Translations under genes and position numbers: made by a program
Notes under the pieces: generated by a model
Told to the model about the DNA's origin: nothing
Seen by the model: the letters and a program-made list of their open reading frames with translations, nothing else
The model's database searches: none
Shown: positions 13,714 through 25,835 of the stretch, piece by piece
How positions within the stretch are numbered: the first letter of the stretch is position 1
Layout: each line of letters starts with the position of its first letter
Source: Certhia americana
Taxonomy: Eukaryota; Chordata; Aves; Passeriformes; Certhiidae
Length of the DNA stretch: 64,000 bases
Assembly (NCBI GenBank): GCA_018697195.1
Contig: CM031864.1
Location: 28,715,962 to 28,779,961, forward strand
Direction: 5' to 3'

Positions 13714-14214
13714 GCCTTGCAAGGACAGGGGAGGAAAGAAATCTTTGATAGTCCTGTGCCATGGGTTTGGATAGGGAGGTGGGAAAACAGAACATGAGAA
13801 AAGGGAACACTTACCCACCACACACACTGTTTCTGCCATCAGCCTGCTTGTGGTCTCTGCTGCTGTTCCTGGCTAAAAGTATCCATCTGAAATCCTTCCT
13901 GGAGGAGATTTTCATACATGCCTCTTTCGGCCCAAGATCAAGCTGTTTCCCAAAAGCCTCAGTTCCAGGCATGGCTTAGTGTTGGCTTTCAGGCAGGTGT
14001 ACAGACAGCAGACACTGCTGATTTACACCATCATTGTAGCACTTCCACAAAACAGTATTCAGTTGCATTTTGAACATCTCTTGCTGCCAGGAGATGAACC
14101 ACAGTTGGAGTTGGATCTTTGAGTCTTCTCCATGGTCTTTACATCTGGTAATTTCAGTTAATGTAGTACTGCTTATAAACTGCTGAGGATCTGTACAGAA
14201 ATACTTCCCCACCT

Positions 14215-14724
14215 GCAGAGCTGCCTCCAGCTCTGGGGTCCCAGCAGGGGAAGGACATGGACCTTTTGGAGATATCCAGAGAAGGTACCAGGATGATCAG
14301 GGGGATGGGGCAGCTCTGCTATGAGGAAGGGATGAGGGAATTGGGATTGTTTAGCCTGGAAAAGGGAGGGCTTTGGAGTGACCTTATTGTGGCCTTTCAG
14401 TACCTGAAGGGAGCCTACAGGAAAGATGGGGAGAGACTATTTACAAGGGTGTGGAGTGACAGGATAAGGGGGAATGGATTCAAACTAACAGTAGATTTAA
14501 ACTGGATATTAGGAAGAAAGTCTTCTCTTTGAGGGTGGTAAAGCCTTGGCCTTTTCTGGTTGCCCAGAGAAGCTGTGGCTGCCCCATCCCTGGAAGTGTT
14601 CAAGGCCAGGTAGGATGGGGCTTGGAGCAATTTGGGATAGTGGAAGGTGTCCACTAGGATTGGGATGGCTTAGATTAGATCTTTAGGGTCCCTTCCAACC
14701 CAAACCATTCCATGATTCTATGTC
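14215..14724 (+). mobile_element. CR1 LINE 3' fragment (about 510 bp)
   Basis: It opens with CCTCCAGCTCTGGGGTCCCA and GGAAGGACATGGACC. It continues through AGTACCTGAAGGGAGCCTAC and CCCAGAGAAGCTGTGGCTGC to the tail CCTTCCAACCCAAACCATTC with ATGATTCTATG. This is the sense-strand CR1 3' end with its typical octamer tail. Confidence 0.95.
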
Positions 14725-16972
14725 AGAATGCCTTTTCTCTAAGTATTCTTTGCTCTCCATATTTCTGGCCATTGGATTAAGCAAGATGTGTCCATTATGC
14801 TTCTAGTTTTTCCATTGATTTTGAAGGTTAAGTATTTATATGAACAGCTGGTTTTATTGGCCTGGAGTTCTAAGCCACAGAGGAGCTTTCCTAGTGATTT
14901 TAACTCTTGCAAGCATTGCAAGCAAGTGACCTTACTTCAGGTCATTTATGGTTGGGTTTCTGTGCTTTGCTTTTTTCAGATAAGAAGAAAAAAAACAAAA
15001 AAACCAAACCAACCTCCAAAACTCTGCCATATCCCTTCCTGCTCATGCAGCAAAACCAAGTGGGAATGTCTGGGTTATTTCCGAACTCCACTGAAGTGGC
15101 CCTCCTTCATGAAATCTGCAGGATGATGTCGCATTCAGCAGTTCAGGAGAGGATCAGTGCATGCTGCATCCAGCTCAGCACACTCCAGAGGTAACATGGT
15201 GGGCTGAGGCCCCAGAATAAGGCAAAGAGCTACCTGATAGTTGCCTTTTTTTGTATATAAAAATGTATGCATCTGAAGAACTGCTTTTACAGACTTTGAG
15301 AAGAAGAGAATTTTTGAAAGGAATTTTAGGTTGCTTGGGAATTTCTTTTTTAATCTTTAATGAATTTTTCCCTCATGTTTTCTGCAGAAGGTGAGTATTT
15401 GGCCACAGGCTTGTTCAGAAGCTTCATACTTTGCTTTACTTGGTATTTCTACTGTTTCAGTAGATGAAAAAAAAAAAAAAAGGCCAAAACTAATATTTGA
15501 CCTTTCAAATCTGATGTCTTTTTTTGGTTATTGTTTTTCCTTCCCTATTACCCTTTTCATAGTGAAGAAATAGTGTAAAATTTTAGTTAAAAAAAAATAG
15601 TTCAGCATTTGTTTCCAGGTGATCTGCTCATTTTCATCCTTCTCTCCCTGGAGATGGTGGCCCCTGCCATCCTTTGAGATGTCAAGGGTTTTAGGAGATG
15701 ATTTATGCAGCATAAAATGGCATCGGACCATGTAGAGAGGGTCAGACATATGGTAGCAATGATCATATGCCATATATACATGCCCAGTAAAGCAGCTTCC
15801 CTGCCTGTATTTGAACACATTATGACAATCTTCCCTGGGCAGCAAAATGCTTAAAATTTCATTGTGTATGCTGATCTTACTCAGGTTTGTACTGTGCAAA
15901 ACAGGAACGGGAACAAACAAATAACTATTAGCAAATAACTATTTTCCTTGACCAAAATAAATTATGTACGTTTTGATGCAGAAATGAGATTACAGTCCTC
16001 ATTTTCTTTTTGACTTGACTGTAGCTGTTGAGAACAGCAGCCCCTCAGGTCTCTGGTAATGTAGTCTTCAGCTCAAACAGGGATTTTAAAATATTTAAGC
16101 ATCTCTCTCATGAGGCTTCTTGTTTCCTATTTGTTTTGTGTTGCTAAGCAATGCATTTAAACCCCCAAAGTTAAAATTTACAACTCTCAAATTGTCCCTG
16201 AGTCTTATTCTCCAAACCTCACATCTGTAATGGGTTTTCCATCTGCCAGTTTTCCCAGGTCACCCTATTCATCCTCAAGTCTGTAGAGGAAAAAGCCTTG
16301 TGGTTGAGAGGTGGGGGTGGGGGTGGAGGTGGGAGTGTTTCCCTTTTTTTTTTTTTTTCTTTTTTTTTAGCCTCCATCTGTAATTAATTTCTTGCAAAGA
16401 CACATCTCTCTGTTTGGGGCAGGGGAAGTGGGGAAGGGGAGGTAAAGAGTGAAGTCACTCTCTCCCTTTCGCAGTAAAATGCAGGATTTGGCATGTACAA
16501 TTGTAGTTCCTTGGGGCATTTTAGTCTCTCCCTTCCACCCTGCAGCCCTTGCCACCCCCAGCTCCAGTGCATGCCTTGCAGAGGGCAAATGCTGCAAGTT
16601 CTCCTGCCTGTGTGGAGCTTGTGGGCTTGGTTGTGCTGCTGCCCACATCTGACACCGCAGTGTTTCAACTACTGAGGTTCCTGCAAAAGCTGCTGGCATC
16701 CTTTGGAAAACTTCCTTCTGTCAATATTTGAATTTTCAAAAGCCATACTAAATAGCTGCCATGATTATTCATTTTTAAAGACTTTAGAAATAGCCGCAGC
16801 GGTCCCAGTCAATATTCCTTCTCTGCCATCATCCAGTGCAGCTGTTCCAAAATATTTTTATGTTCTGCAGACCACCAGATAGCTTCGAGCAGGAGCTGAG
16901 CTTGCTGTGAGGCTGGTCCCCTGCCTGGTGCCCTGCTCTCTGTGGTGGGGGAAAGCAGAAAGAACCAGCTGT
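14725..16972. other. intergenic sequence, no gene recognised
   Basis: It contains an A15 run at 15467-15481 and a G/T-rich tract followed by two poly-T runs at 16305-16368. No exon is recognised. Confidence 0.4.
16305..16368. repeat. GGGGGT tract followed by poly-T
   Basis: A GGTGGGGGTGGGGGTGGAGG tract is followed by a T15 run, a C and a T9 run ending in AG. The tract looks like a strong polypyrimidine acceptor, but no exon is evident behind it. Confidence 0.85.
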
Positions 16973-17412
16973 CTTAGAATCATGGAATTGCTAAGGCTGG
17001 AAAAGACCTCCAAGATCATCAAGTCCAACGTTTCCCCAACACCACCACAGTGTTCGCCTCTGAACTGTGTCCTCAAGTGCCACATACACATTTTTGAACA
17101 GTTTCAGGGATGGTGGTTCTACCACTTCCCTGGGCAGCCTGGTCCATGGCTTGACAACCCTTTCCATGAAGAAATGTTTCCTGATACCCAATGGAAATCT
17201 CCCCTAGAGCAACTTGAGGCCATTTCCTCTTGTCCCGTCACTTATTAACCTGGGAGAAGAGCCTGACTCCCACATGGCTATAACTGCCTGTCAGGTGGTT
17301 GTAGAGAGTAATAGGGTGTACCCTGAGCATCCTTTTTTCCAGGCTTAGCAGCCCCAGCTCCCTCGTGCTACAGCCCCTTCCCCAGCTATGTTGCCCTCCT
17401 CTGGACATGTTG
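16973..17412 (-). mobile_element. CR1 LINE fragment, subfamily with GGAAAAGACC tail
   Basis: It reads AGAATCATGGAATTGCTAAG, GGCTGGAAAAGACCTCCAAG, CACTTCCCTGGGCAGCCTGG and AGCCCCAGCTCCCTCGTGCT on the plus strand. This is the reverse complement of a CR1 tail of a subfamily different from the GGAAGGGACC copies. Confidence 0.92.
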
Positions 17413-17474
17413 TTTGTTGCCTTTCTTTGATTGTGTAGGACATAAACACAAAAAGGTTTGAACACGAAAATCCT

Positions 17475-17690
17475 GAAATCTGGGAAGAAATTCTTCCATG
17501 TAAGGGAGATGAGGCCCTACCACAGAGAAGTTGTGGCTGCCCCATCCCTGAAAGTGTTCAAGGCCAGGCTGGACAGGGCTTGTAGCGACTTGAGATAGTG
17601 GAAGGTGTCCCTGCCCTTGTTGGGGGCGGGGTAGAATGAGAGGATCTTTAAGTTTCCTTACAACCCAAACCATTTTGTGGTCTATGGGAA
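17475..17690 (+). mobile_element. CR1 LINE 3' fragment
   Basis: It begins TGGGAAGAAATTCTTCC, contains GTGGCTGCCCCATCCCTGAA and GGAAGGTGTCCCTGCCC, and ends ACAACCCAAACCATTTTG. It lies about 60 bases after the preceding copy, in the opposite orientation. Confidence 0.92.
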
Positions 17691-20600
17691 GCTGAATTCT
17701 TAGGCATTTTTGGAGATCTGGGGTTTCATCTCTTTGTTACTTTAAGGCAAGTCATAGTCCAGGGGTATAAATTGAACTGCACTGATTTAAATGTCCAACT
17801 CCTTCCCACCCAGTGCTCTTCCCACACTTGGTCCTGGTGGGACAACTACTGGACAGTTGGTGAATTGGATGGGGTCATTAATCTGGGTTAAATATATACT
17901 GACTTACTTTGATGCCAGATTATTTTTAATTTAGGTCAGTTCTGCAATTCAACTTATTGCCCAGCCACATCTGAAAGGCTGGCAGAGGAGTGGGAGGATA
18001 AATGGCGAGGAGTATGGCAGGGGCAGCTTAAATTGATGGTCCTGCTGGAAAACACCCCTGTTTGTTGAAACTGCTGCCTGATGTCTGAGGCAGAACATGT
18101 TCTGTGCAGGGCTAACACAATGTGCTGCCTGTTTACAGGCATGTCCTTGAGTGTGGCTTTCAGGAGAAGTTCTTCAGGATGATGTCCCTAACACTGATAA
18201 GCAATGGCACATTTTAGAATAATATGATAAAGAATTAAATGCTGAGTTGTAAATAGTTGTAGAAACTTCCTGACTTGGGATTTATCCCTGGTTGACATCC
18301 AACAGTGCTTCCAGTAGCTCTTATAATTATATATTCAGGTTATAAGAGGAGCTCTTACATGAGTGTTGTAGAAGGCTGGACCACTGGAAGATGAAGCTGC
18401 TGGGAAGAGGACTGTTGGATCAGAAACAAGGATCAACAAGATCCCAGGTCATCCAAGCAGAGTTCTGCAGAGGCACTGAAGCTGGCTCATGCAGTCACTT
18501 GGGGCACCCACATCGGTGGGGATATTGTGTGTCACAGCACACATCTGCCATGGTTGCCAGAGCACAGTAGGACCTTGTTTCTGCACAGCCATGGTAGTAA
18601 TGTGTCTGGAAAATAGTTTTTGGCAAGGGTCAACTTAAACAGCTTTGTTCTGCCTCAGAGTCAGCTCTCTGACACTGAACGGGTTGTGGCAGACTCTTGA
18701 AGTGCCAGAGATGCTTATGGTGGCCATGTCAGGGAAAGGACATGGAGCCCTGGGTTGGTGCCTGTAGAAGGGCTCTGGATCACCTGCTGGAAGATTATTG
18801 CCCAGCAGTAACTGAGAATCCCACTAGCAAACTGGGAGCAAATTTACAGTGGTCATCCCAAGGCAGATGCCTCTGAATCTCCCATTGTTCCAAAACATGT
18901 GTTTCCATCTCCCCATTTTAAGACATTTTGTTTTAAGTAACTGAATTTAATTTAATTAAAATGAAAAGTATGGGTAAAACTCTGTGGTGGCAGCTGCTCT
19001 CTGAGGAACAGATTCATAAAAATAATGTGGTGAGAAATTACTCTGATTCCAGCATAAAATGACCCAAATTTGAAAAAACACTGACACCCTGTGGAGATGT
19101 TTGGAGGGACCTTCTCCAGGTCTTGCTGATCCTTGTTTCTGACACTACAGGCCAGTGATTAGATTCATTCATGTCATCTTTTAGAGATTTTTCTTTTCCC
19201 AGTGAAGGTTTTGTTGTCTTCAAACTCAGATTAAAAAGTAAAAATCCTTTGTATCTTTTCTATTACAAATATTTATTGAATCCTGTTGCTAAACCACAGA
19301 AGTTTATTTACCAAAAAGAGGATGATGAAGAATATTCTAACAAGAGCTGAAGAATGCACCTGCAGTGGGTTGAATTTCCTGAAGGACTTTTTTCTGCACA
19401 GATGGAAGCATTGGAGAGAGCTGCTTCATGGCAAGGTGAAGTCAAGATGCTAATCACTTCCTTTCCAGTCTGGACTCTTGTTTAAAAATGTAAGAGCTGA
19501 AAAGTTGAATGATAAATATGCACTGTGAATATGCAGAGCAGCAGCTTTGTGTTTGTTCCTGCTGCAAGTCACTCAGAGGATGGTCTGGCTCTTTGGAACA
19601 TGTCCTGGATGCCTTCCTGTGCTTGTGTTCTGGACTGATTCTGTGCAGAGAGCATCCCAGTTAAAAAGAGATCAGTTTCCCTTCTCACTCCAGATTGAGT
19701 ACAGGATCCCCTTCATAAGCAGGATTAAAGATCAGAAAGAGGGTGGTGTTTGAGGAGGCTCCTGGTGATGTGAGTACAGCCAGGCACTCCAGGGGAAGGC
19801 ATGGTAGTCTGGGAGCTGTCCCATTCCTCATGTGCTGGCTGAATACCTGAGTGCTGGAAGTGTACTATTCACCTTGAGAGTTGTCTGGTCTAATTGATTT
19901 CCTCCAGGTTTGATAGGATATTTAATTCTCAGATGTTTACATTGTCTGCAGAAGGGGAAACTGAGACAAACTGGGCTGAGCAGAGCCAGAATGTGCAGTA
20001 GAAATGAGTTGTTGTAAAAACCTCAGTTTGCTAGAGCTGGAGTTGTTGATCTTTGTGAGTGAGCAAGGTGGATATCATTAGTCTTACACTTCAGGAATCA
20101 TTTTTCCACTGAAAGAATGGTGCTAGTTGATCAGCCTCAGTTCGAGACCCTTCACTCCATCCTAGAGAAAGTTTGAGCTCCAGTGTATCTGAGACGACAA
20201 AGATACCATCTTCCATCTCAAAATCATGGCAATTTCAGGGCTGTGGCCAGACTGTGGTATGGTTTTCCTTCACCCTCAGCCACGTCACCTGTCCCTCAAG
20301 CTCTGTGCTTTCATCCTGCTGAGATCAGTGAGCAGAGCTACTGCCCTGGGAGCAGTGAGCTGGCCAAGCAGTCTCCTCTTTTCCAGGTGAGATCCCATCC
20401 CAGTGAACAAGTAAGGGATTTCTGCACAGAGCCAGTGTGTCCATTCATAAAACCCTTTGAGACTGAAAGTATTTATAGACACTTAAAAAATTCTTAAGAG
20501 ACAGATCCAGCTTCCAAGACAGGAGGTGTTCATGGAAATAGAATTAGACTTGACATGTGAATAGCTTAGCTCCAAAAAGACTGGGCTTGCTCTCTCCTCG

Positions 20601-21642
20601 TCCTTACCCACTGAAAGCTCTCCTGGTTGTGCTTCAGATGCCATATCCACAGCTTTACCAGCTGTGCATGGGGGTCACAAGGGCTGCTCCTCTGCCAAAC
20701 CAGCTTTGGTCCTGAGGATTGCTGTTCACTGAGGGGCATTTCCTTTTGATTGCTTCTGGAATTTATTGCCACTAAACAACACCACAGCCTTCTAAACAAA
20801 AGGAAAATTCACTCTGCATTCTGCAGCAGTTGCCTACAGCCCTGAAGGGAAACCATCAAGGGGGTTATCTGTAAGGAAGTGTCAGCTGGTGGCCATGGAG
20901 GACATTCAGCATCAATTACTCCTTTAGTAAGGTTGGGTCAATTTGAGTGATATCTTGAATCACCAGGAGAGGAATTAGAAGCTTTTTTCATGAAAGCAGT
21001 TCTCATTCTGTAGCTGTTGTATTAGCAGCCAAGTTGGGGTCAAGGTTAAATGACTTAGAAGTTCTCCAGGTCAGTTCTCAAGGCTGTGTTCAGGATCCTC
21101 GCTGTGACCCCTCTCTTTCACAAGGCTCATGTGAAGGGAGGACTTTCATACAAGGATAAAGGTCACATATTAAAAATAAATTCCCATGTTCTTGTGACAG
21201 CCTGAGAAAGTGACAGGAAGAGCCATAAGAGTCTCTGCACAGCTTAGTTGTTTTGCTCTAAAGTCAGCTAGTTGTGATTTAAATATTTTGAGTTATTTTG
21301 GGCTAATACCCACGTGAAAGAGAAGGTGCACCACAGCCTGGCTGGCGTGTTGTCACAGCACAGTGACTTGTTTCAACCCCTCAGCTGAACAGAGCTTGAT
21401 TTGTTGTGAAGAGCTTGAGAATTGCTTTAATCCAGTATCTCCAACACTTCAATTATTTCTAGAGAGAAAGAAAGGTAAAATCTTGGTACTGTAGGTACTA
21501 CCCCATTTCCTTGGCACCATCTGTCTCTGTGGAGTTTGTTTTCCAAGCAAGGCAGTCACTCTTCTCCTTTTCTTTTTCCCAGGCTGTGCTGGACCCTAAT
21601 ATTTTAGAGAAGGTTCAGAACAATGCTCACTGCTTTTATTCG
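17691..21642. other. intergenic sequence, no gene or clear repeat
   Basis: I see no coding exon, RNA gene or recent mobile element on either strand, apart from a possible ancient MIR trace near 19953. Confidence 0.4.
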
Positions 21643-21770
21643 TAGAATCACAGAATGGCTTCAGTTGGAAAATGACCTAAAAGATCCTCTAGTTCCAACC
21701 CCTTGCAGGGATTCTACCTTCTGGAAGTTGATTAGGGGCACTGATGCTTCATGAGATTGCCAAACTAGTC
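21643..21770 (-). mobile_element. short CR1 LINE 3' tail
   Basis: It reads GTAGAATCACAGAATGGC, then TTGGAAAATGACCTAAAAGA and TCCTCTAGTTCCAACCCCTT. It is a 5'-truncated reverse-complement CR1 end that fades after about 120 bases. Confidence 0.85.
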
Positions 21771-24529
21771 TCGCACTTGAACTTAAAAATTACTCTGAAT
21801 TTTAAAAATATATATTTTTAATTTATTTAATTTTTTTTTCAATTTGTCAGTTTGAAATGGCTACTCCAGTGCCCTTGTCAGGTTTCTATGATCACCAAAT
21901 TCTCTGTCTTCTCCTGGCACAGTCTCTGGTGAAAGGATGCAGAGGGGAGTTAATTGTCCTCCATGGGGCCCCAACAAACATCTGTTTAAACATTTGTTTA
22001 ACTGCTCTTGGTTTTCTTCTCCCAAGGGACCAGGACTCTTCCCCTGTTCCATGAGGAGACTTGGTCTGTAGTGAGCTGGTGGCTGCTCCACCTGTGAATG
22101 ATGTTGAGATTATCAGCTCTCATGCAGGAAAACAGGGAGGAGCAGGCACAGGGCCATCAAAGGTACACAGAGGTGCTGATGACGAGGCAAGGAGAATAAA
22201 ATCAGCTTGTGCAATGCAAATGTGCATTGCTGTTCCCTTAAAACCTTTGTGCTCAGGTGGAGAGGTGACATCTTCGTGGTGCTGTCAATTAGACTGAGAA
22301 TAAACACTTGAATTTGTGGTGACATTTAAAAGCAATTAAGGAAGTTTAAATGTTAAATGTGTGTTTTTGTCTTTTCAGTTAAACACAGTTTTGGAGGAAA
22401 AAAAATATCCCAAATATTTAATTACACACAACTGTATAAATAAGCCTGACAGTGCTGTAAAAAAAATTTTAATCCTTTGCATAACTGCTTTAACTTCACA
22501 TTCAGGGTGTGGTGCTCCATTAAAATACTTACATATGTAGTTTCCCTGTACCCAGCATTGTCTAGAAGCAACTGGGGTGTGCATTTCCTAGTCTGCTCCA
22601 GGGAAAATCACTCAGGTGGCTCAAAGCACCTATGCAAACTAACCCTGATGATTTTTCCCTGAACGGAAACCAATCAAGGAGCCGTGAGGCAGAACTTCTC
22701 AGCAGCAAACATTCGGTGCTAGTGTTTAGCAGCTGGATGCTGTAGTATCTTGGGGTGGAACTGCAAAGGGAAGTCTTGCTGTCCTTCTCTCTGGACAGGT
22801 CCAGGAGAGAGGAACCAGCCCTACCCGGCATGTCTGCTCCTCAGGTGCCAGCAAAGCTGCTGTCAGCTGCTTATGAGGTCACCTGAACTGAGTCATCACG
22901 TGCCATGCTTGGGGTTTTGTGCTTGGGAGACTCCTGAGGGTTTACACATTGTCCAAACCTGGGTTCCATTCATCTAACCCCAGTACTAAGGATCTGGTCT
23001 TTTTGACAATGTACTGAGGGACCCCTTTGCCACTCTGTAGTCCCAGTAAAAGCTTTCTTCTGGCACTTTTCCACTGAGCAATGACCTTGTGGCCCTTCCT
23101 TTTCCCCTCAGGTCTTCCTGCAGGGAAGGCAGGGGAAGGTGGGCACTGAGTTGAGTGAACCACCACAGTGGTGTGAGAAGTTTTGGTGCACATTAAGGGC
23201 TCCTCATCTCACCTGCCCTGTTCTTCCCTAGTCTCTGTCTCATGTTCTTTCCCATTCCTATTTCACAGTATGCAAGAACTCCTCCTCGTGGGTAAGTCAA
23301 GGCAATGATTCCTGTTTGTCTCTCCACTGCCTGGCAGGGAGGAAGAGAGCTGGGGGTGGTACCTTTTCAGCTGAAGAGTTTCAATCCAAGAGTAAGTGCT
23401 TGATACCTGACCTCAGAGGCACCCTGCCTCCAATTATTTCTGTACCTTCAACTTATTGACGCGTGGCTTTATTTTATACAGGTATCTTCTGCAAAGCAAT
23501 GCTTAACATGCTTTGCTAGGTCTAAGTGGCATCCTTGACTCATGAATTTCTTTTTGTATTGTGTAAATCTCATTTCAGCCTGCTGCCAGGATCACACAGT
23601 TCTTTGAATAGGAAGATCTGTGCAGTATCTGGTGACAGTGCATATGCTGATTTAAAGCTTTCTCCTTTTGAGCATGCAGGGGTTTTCCTGGAGCAGATAG
23701 AATTATTTCACAGCCTCTATGGCTTCCTTCCCACACCAGCCCCAGCTTTTGAGATGGCCCTTTGACTGCTCTTCTTCCCCAGCCTAAGACAGTCCTTATT
23801 CCTATGACCTGGAGATTTTTATGGGCAGTCCCAGCTCCATCAGCTCTTTCTCAATCTTCCAGGGGTCTTCTGCACTCTTGGTAAGGGATAACAAAGCTCT
23901 TCTGCCTGTCAGCTTTGGAAGATGATGACCCTTTATGACCATCCTATGTCCTGCCGGTCCCCTGGCCATCCAACATCCCCAGCTCCATGCCTTGTCTGTA
24001 ACCTGATGCACTTAGCCACTTCTTAGCTCTTAATGTTTCTATAGCTGTAGACAACTGCTTGGCACTTAAATATTAACATGCTAATTAATAATGAAAGCTG
24101 AGATTGTAGTTAGGTTTAAAACTTTAATTGGGTGAGGAATTAGTAGAGGAGCAGTCTATAATAATGAAACTGTGCCATTAATATCTATATATCTATATCT
24201 ATGTGTATTTATGCGTATATCTAAGTATCTTTCCCTCTAGCAATAGCATTGCACAAGAGAAGTAGCCTAAGTGTGAACATCTGCAAAGATGTTTGCTTGA
24301 GGCATTTGGAACCTTGCATCAGGAAGTCATAAAGCACCAGGTATGATTTTTATTTTTTTTGTTTTTAAGTGGCATTTTTAAAAGTCCCATTAAAAGTTTT
24401 CATTCCGAGTCCTAAAAATGGAGGAGGGAAAAGGAAAATTCCTGGAAAGAAATACACTTATTTTCTACTTCAGGCTGGTCTGCAAGTGCAGTATTTGTTG
24501 CAGTATTAAAGTAGCCTAAGATACTGCAG
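21771..24529. other. intergenic sequence, no gene recognised
   Basis: The only structure seen is an imperfect TATC/ATCT microsatellite at 24179-24230. No coding exon is recognised. Confidence 0.4.
24179..24230. repeat. imperfect ATCTAT microsatellite
   Basis: TAATATCTATATATCTATAT continues into degraded ATGTGTATTTATGCGTATAT units. Confidence 0.8.
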
Positions 24530-24592
24530 TCAACTGCGTTGAACTCAATGATCTGAGAGATTTTTTCCAACCTAAATGATTCTGTGAAAACG
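24530..24592 (+). mobile_element. short CR1 LINE 3' tail
   Basis: GTTGAACTCAATGATCTGAG is followed by TTCCAACCTAAATGATTCTG. This is the sense-strand end of a GGAAAAGACC-type CR1. An A-rich CAAA/CAA repeat at 24597-24641 follows it directly. Confidence 0.8.
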
Positions 24593-24596
24593 GACA

Positions 24597-24641
24597 AAAG
24601 AAAAAAACAAACAAACAAAAAAACCCAGCAACAACAACAAA
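24597..24641. repeat. A-rich (CAAA)n / (CAA)n tract
   Basis: AAAAAAACAAACAAACAAAA is followed by repeated ACA units, directly behind a CR1 tail. Confidence 0.85.
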
Positions 24642-25199
24642 CTGTGAGGAACAGCAAGTGGAGCAGAAACAACAGAGAAAATGTTCTGGATAGTGAGGAG
24701 CTGCGGAGGAAAGGGGATGCGCGGGCTGTAGCTGTGGTGGATGTGTGTGTGGTGGAATATCTGCGCCCCCCGCTCGGCTGTGTCGCTGTTCTTGCCGTGG
24801 TGTTTCTGTGAGCACCTTTCGGTGCCGTTCTGAGCACCTTTGCGGTGGCTCCTGCTGACAAAAGCTAGCTTTGCACCAACTGCGCATTCCCTGCCAAAAT
24901 TCCAGCCGTGCCTGCCAGACGCTGAGTTGACACTGCAGCGTTATTTTATATTGGGAGTGTGTGAACGTAGGGAGAAAATTTTAAATTAATATGTTATTTG
25001 CAGTTGAACTGGGAGAGATAAAATTCTATTGATGTTATGGTTGAATAGCATCCAATTTCTTGGTGCTAGATTATAAAAGGAGGTGTATTGCCGAGGACTG
25101 CATATAGTCATAATATGTAGTATAACAGGGCTATATAGTACAATAGTACTGTTTAAGAGGGCTGTAATTCTAAATTATAATTCTGTAATTGCAAAGTCC
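24642..25199. other. upstream flank of the FAM20B CpG island
   Basis: A modest CpG-rich patch lies at about 24710-24850. An AT-rich stretch with a TATAAAAG at about 25073 comes just before the island. No coding exon is recognised. Confidence 0.4.
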
Positions 25200-25433
25200 G
25201 AGGAGCCAAGTGCCTCTAACGGCGGCGCGCGCTGTTCCGGGACCCGTTGCCACAGCATCCTGCTCCCGCGAAGCGCTGCTGCGCGCAGTCACAGCTAAGT
25301 ATTTCCCATATGTATTTGAAAACCGCGTGTGACAAATCTGTATTTGGTTGCTCGCACCCTAAAGTTACCGATCACCCCGCCGCCGTGGAGCGGCCCCGGC
25401 AGCGGGCGGGGTTAACCCCGCTGTCACCGCCCC

Positions 25434-25556
25434 ATTGGCGGGCGCCCCCCCGCCGCTCCCCTTGGAGGCGCCCGGCCGCGTCTCCCCGGCCAGGGCGGCG
25501 TTGGCGGCTGATTGGCGGGCGGGCGGCGCGCGGGGGGCGGGGCGGGCGCCCATTGG
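25434..25556 (-). promoter_or_regulatory. three inverted CCAAT boxes (probable NF-Y sites)
   Basis: ATTGG occurs at 25434-25438, 25511-25515 and 25552-25556. The first two are followed directly by CGGGCG and the third by CTGGGGGGCGGG. The spacings are 77 and 41 bases. Multiple CCAAT boxes beside GC boxes are typical of NF-Y/Sp1-driven TATA-less promoters. Use of these sites is inferred. Confidence 0.6.
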
Positions 25557-25559
25557 CTG

Positions 25560-25650
25560 GGGGGCGGGAGCGGGCCGCTGGGCGGCACCATGTTGTGGGG
25601 CTGGCGGGGGCCGGCGGCGGCCGGGCCATGGCGGGCGGGCGGCGGGTGCG
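25560..25650 (+). other. FAM20B: FAM20B non-coding first exon (5' boundary uncertain)
   Basis: A good splice donor (GTGAGT) lies at 25651, inside the CpG island and downstream of the CCAAT and GC boxes. The first coding exon has an acceptor at 32154, so a leader exon must lie upstream. The 5' edge given here is a guess because TATA-less CpG promoters start at several sites. The exon contains ATGs at 25590 and 25628. Spliced to 32154, the first gives a 23-codon uORF and the second an overlapping out-of-frame uORF. RNA evidence would settle the start site. Confidence 0.6.
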
Positions 25651-25692
25651 GTGAGTGTGGCGGGGGCGGGTGGCGGGGCCGGGGGCGGCTGA

Positions 25693-25726
25693 GGGACGGG
25701 AGCGGGACGGGACGGGACGGGACGGG
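25693..25726 (+). repeat. GGGAC tandem repeat, G-quadruplex-capable
   Basis: Five to six imperfect copies of a GGGAC/GGGAGC unit begin 43 bases after the first-exon donor of FAM20B. The many GGG runs with short spacers could fold into a G-quadruplex on the non-template strand. Confidence 0.85.
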
Positions 25727-25835
25727 TACAGCAGGGGCGCCCGGGCCCGGCGGCGTGAGGGAGGGGGCGGAGGGGCGGCTGCGCCCCGCGGAGCGCCGGA
25801 GGGGCCCCTGCGGCCGGACCGACGGCGGGAGAATC

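Larger units (their letters stand above)
9846..14214. other. intergenic sequence, no gene recognised
   Basis: The stretch contains a T24 run at 10127-10150, an A17 run at 13697-13713 and the candidate non-coding exon at 12630-12687. No protein-coding exon is recognised. Confidence 0.4.
25200..25830 (+). promoter_or_regulatory. FAM20B: CpG-island promoter of FAM20B
   Basis: An abrupt change from AT-rich sequence to very GC- and CpG-rich sequence occurs near 25200 and lasts to about 25830. Three inverted CCAAT boxes (ATTGG) lie at 25434, 25511 and 25552. A GC-box cluster lies at 25531-25550. The GCCATGGCGG at 25626 resembles a YY1 site at an initiator. No TATA box lies within the island. A TATAAAAG sits further upstream at about 25073, in AT-rich sequence. 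The island fits a broad housekeeping promoter for the + strand gene. Confidence 0.8.

Noticed and set aside
1..25190. RALGPS2 or ANGPTL1 coding exons expected from synteny
   Set aside because: I searched the frames by eye for PH, RasGEF or fibrinogen-like segments and saw none. Only non-coding sequence is supported here.
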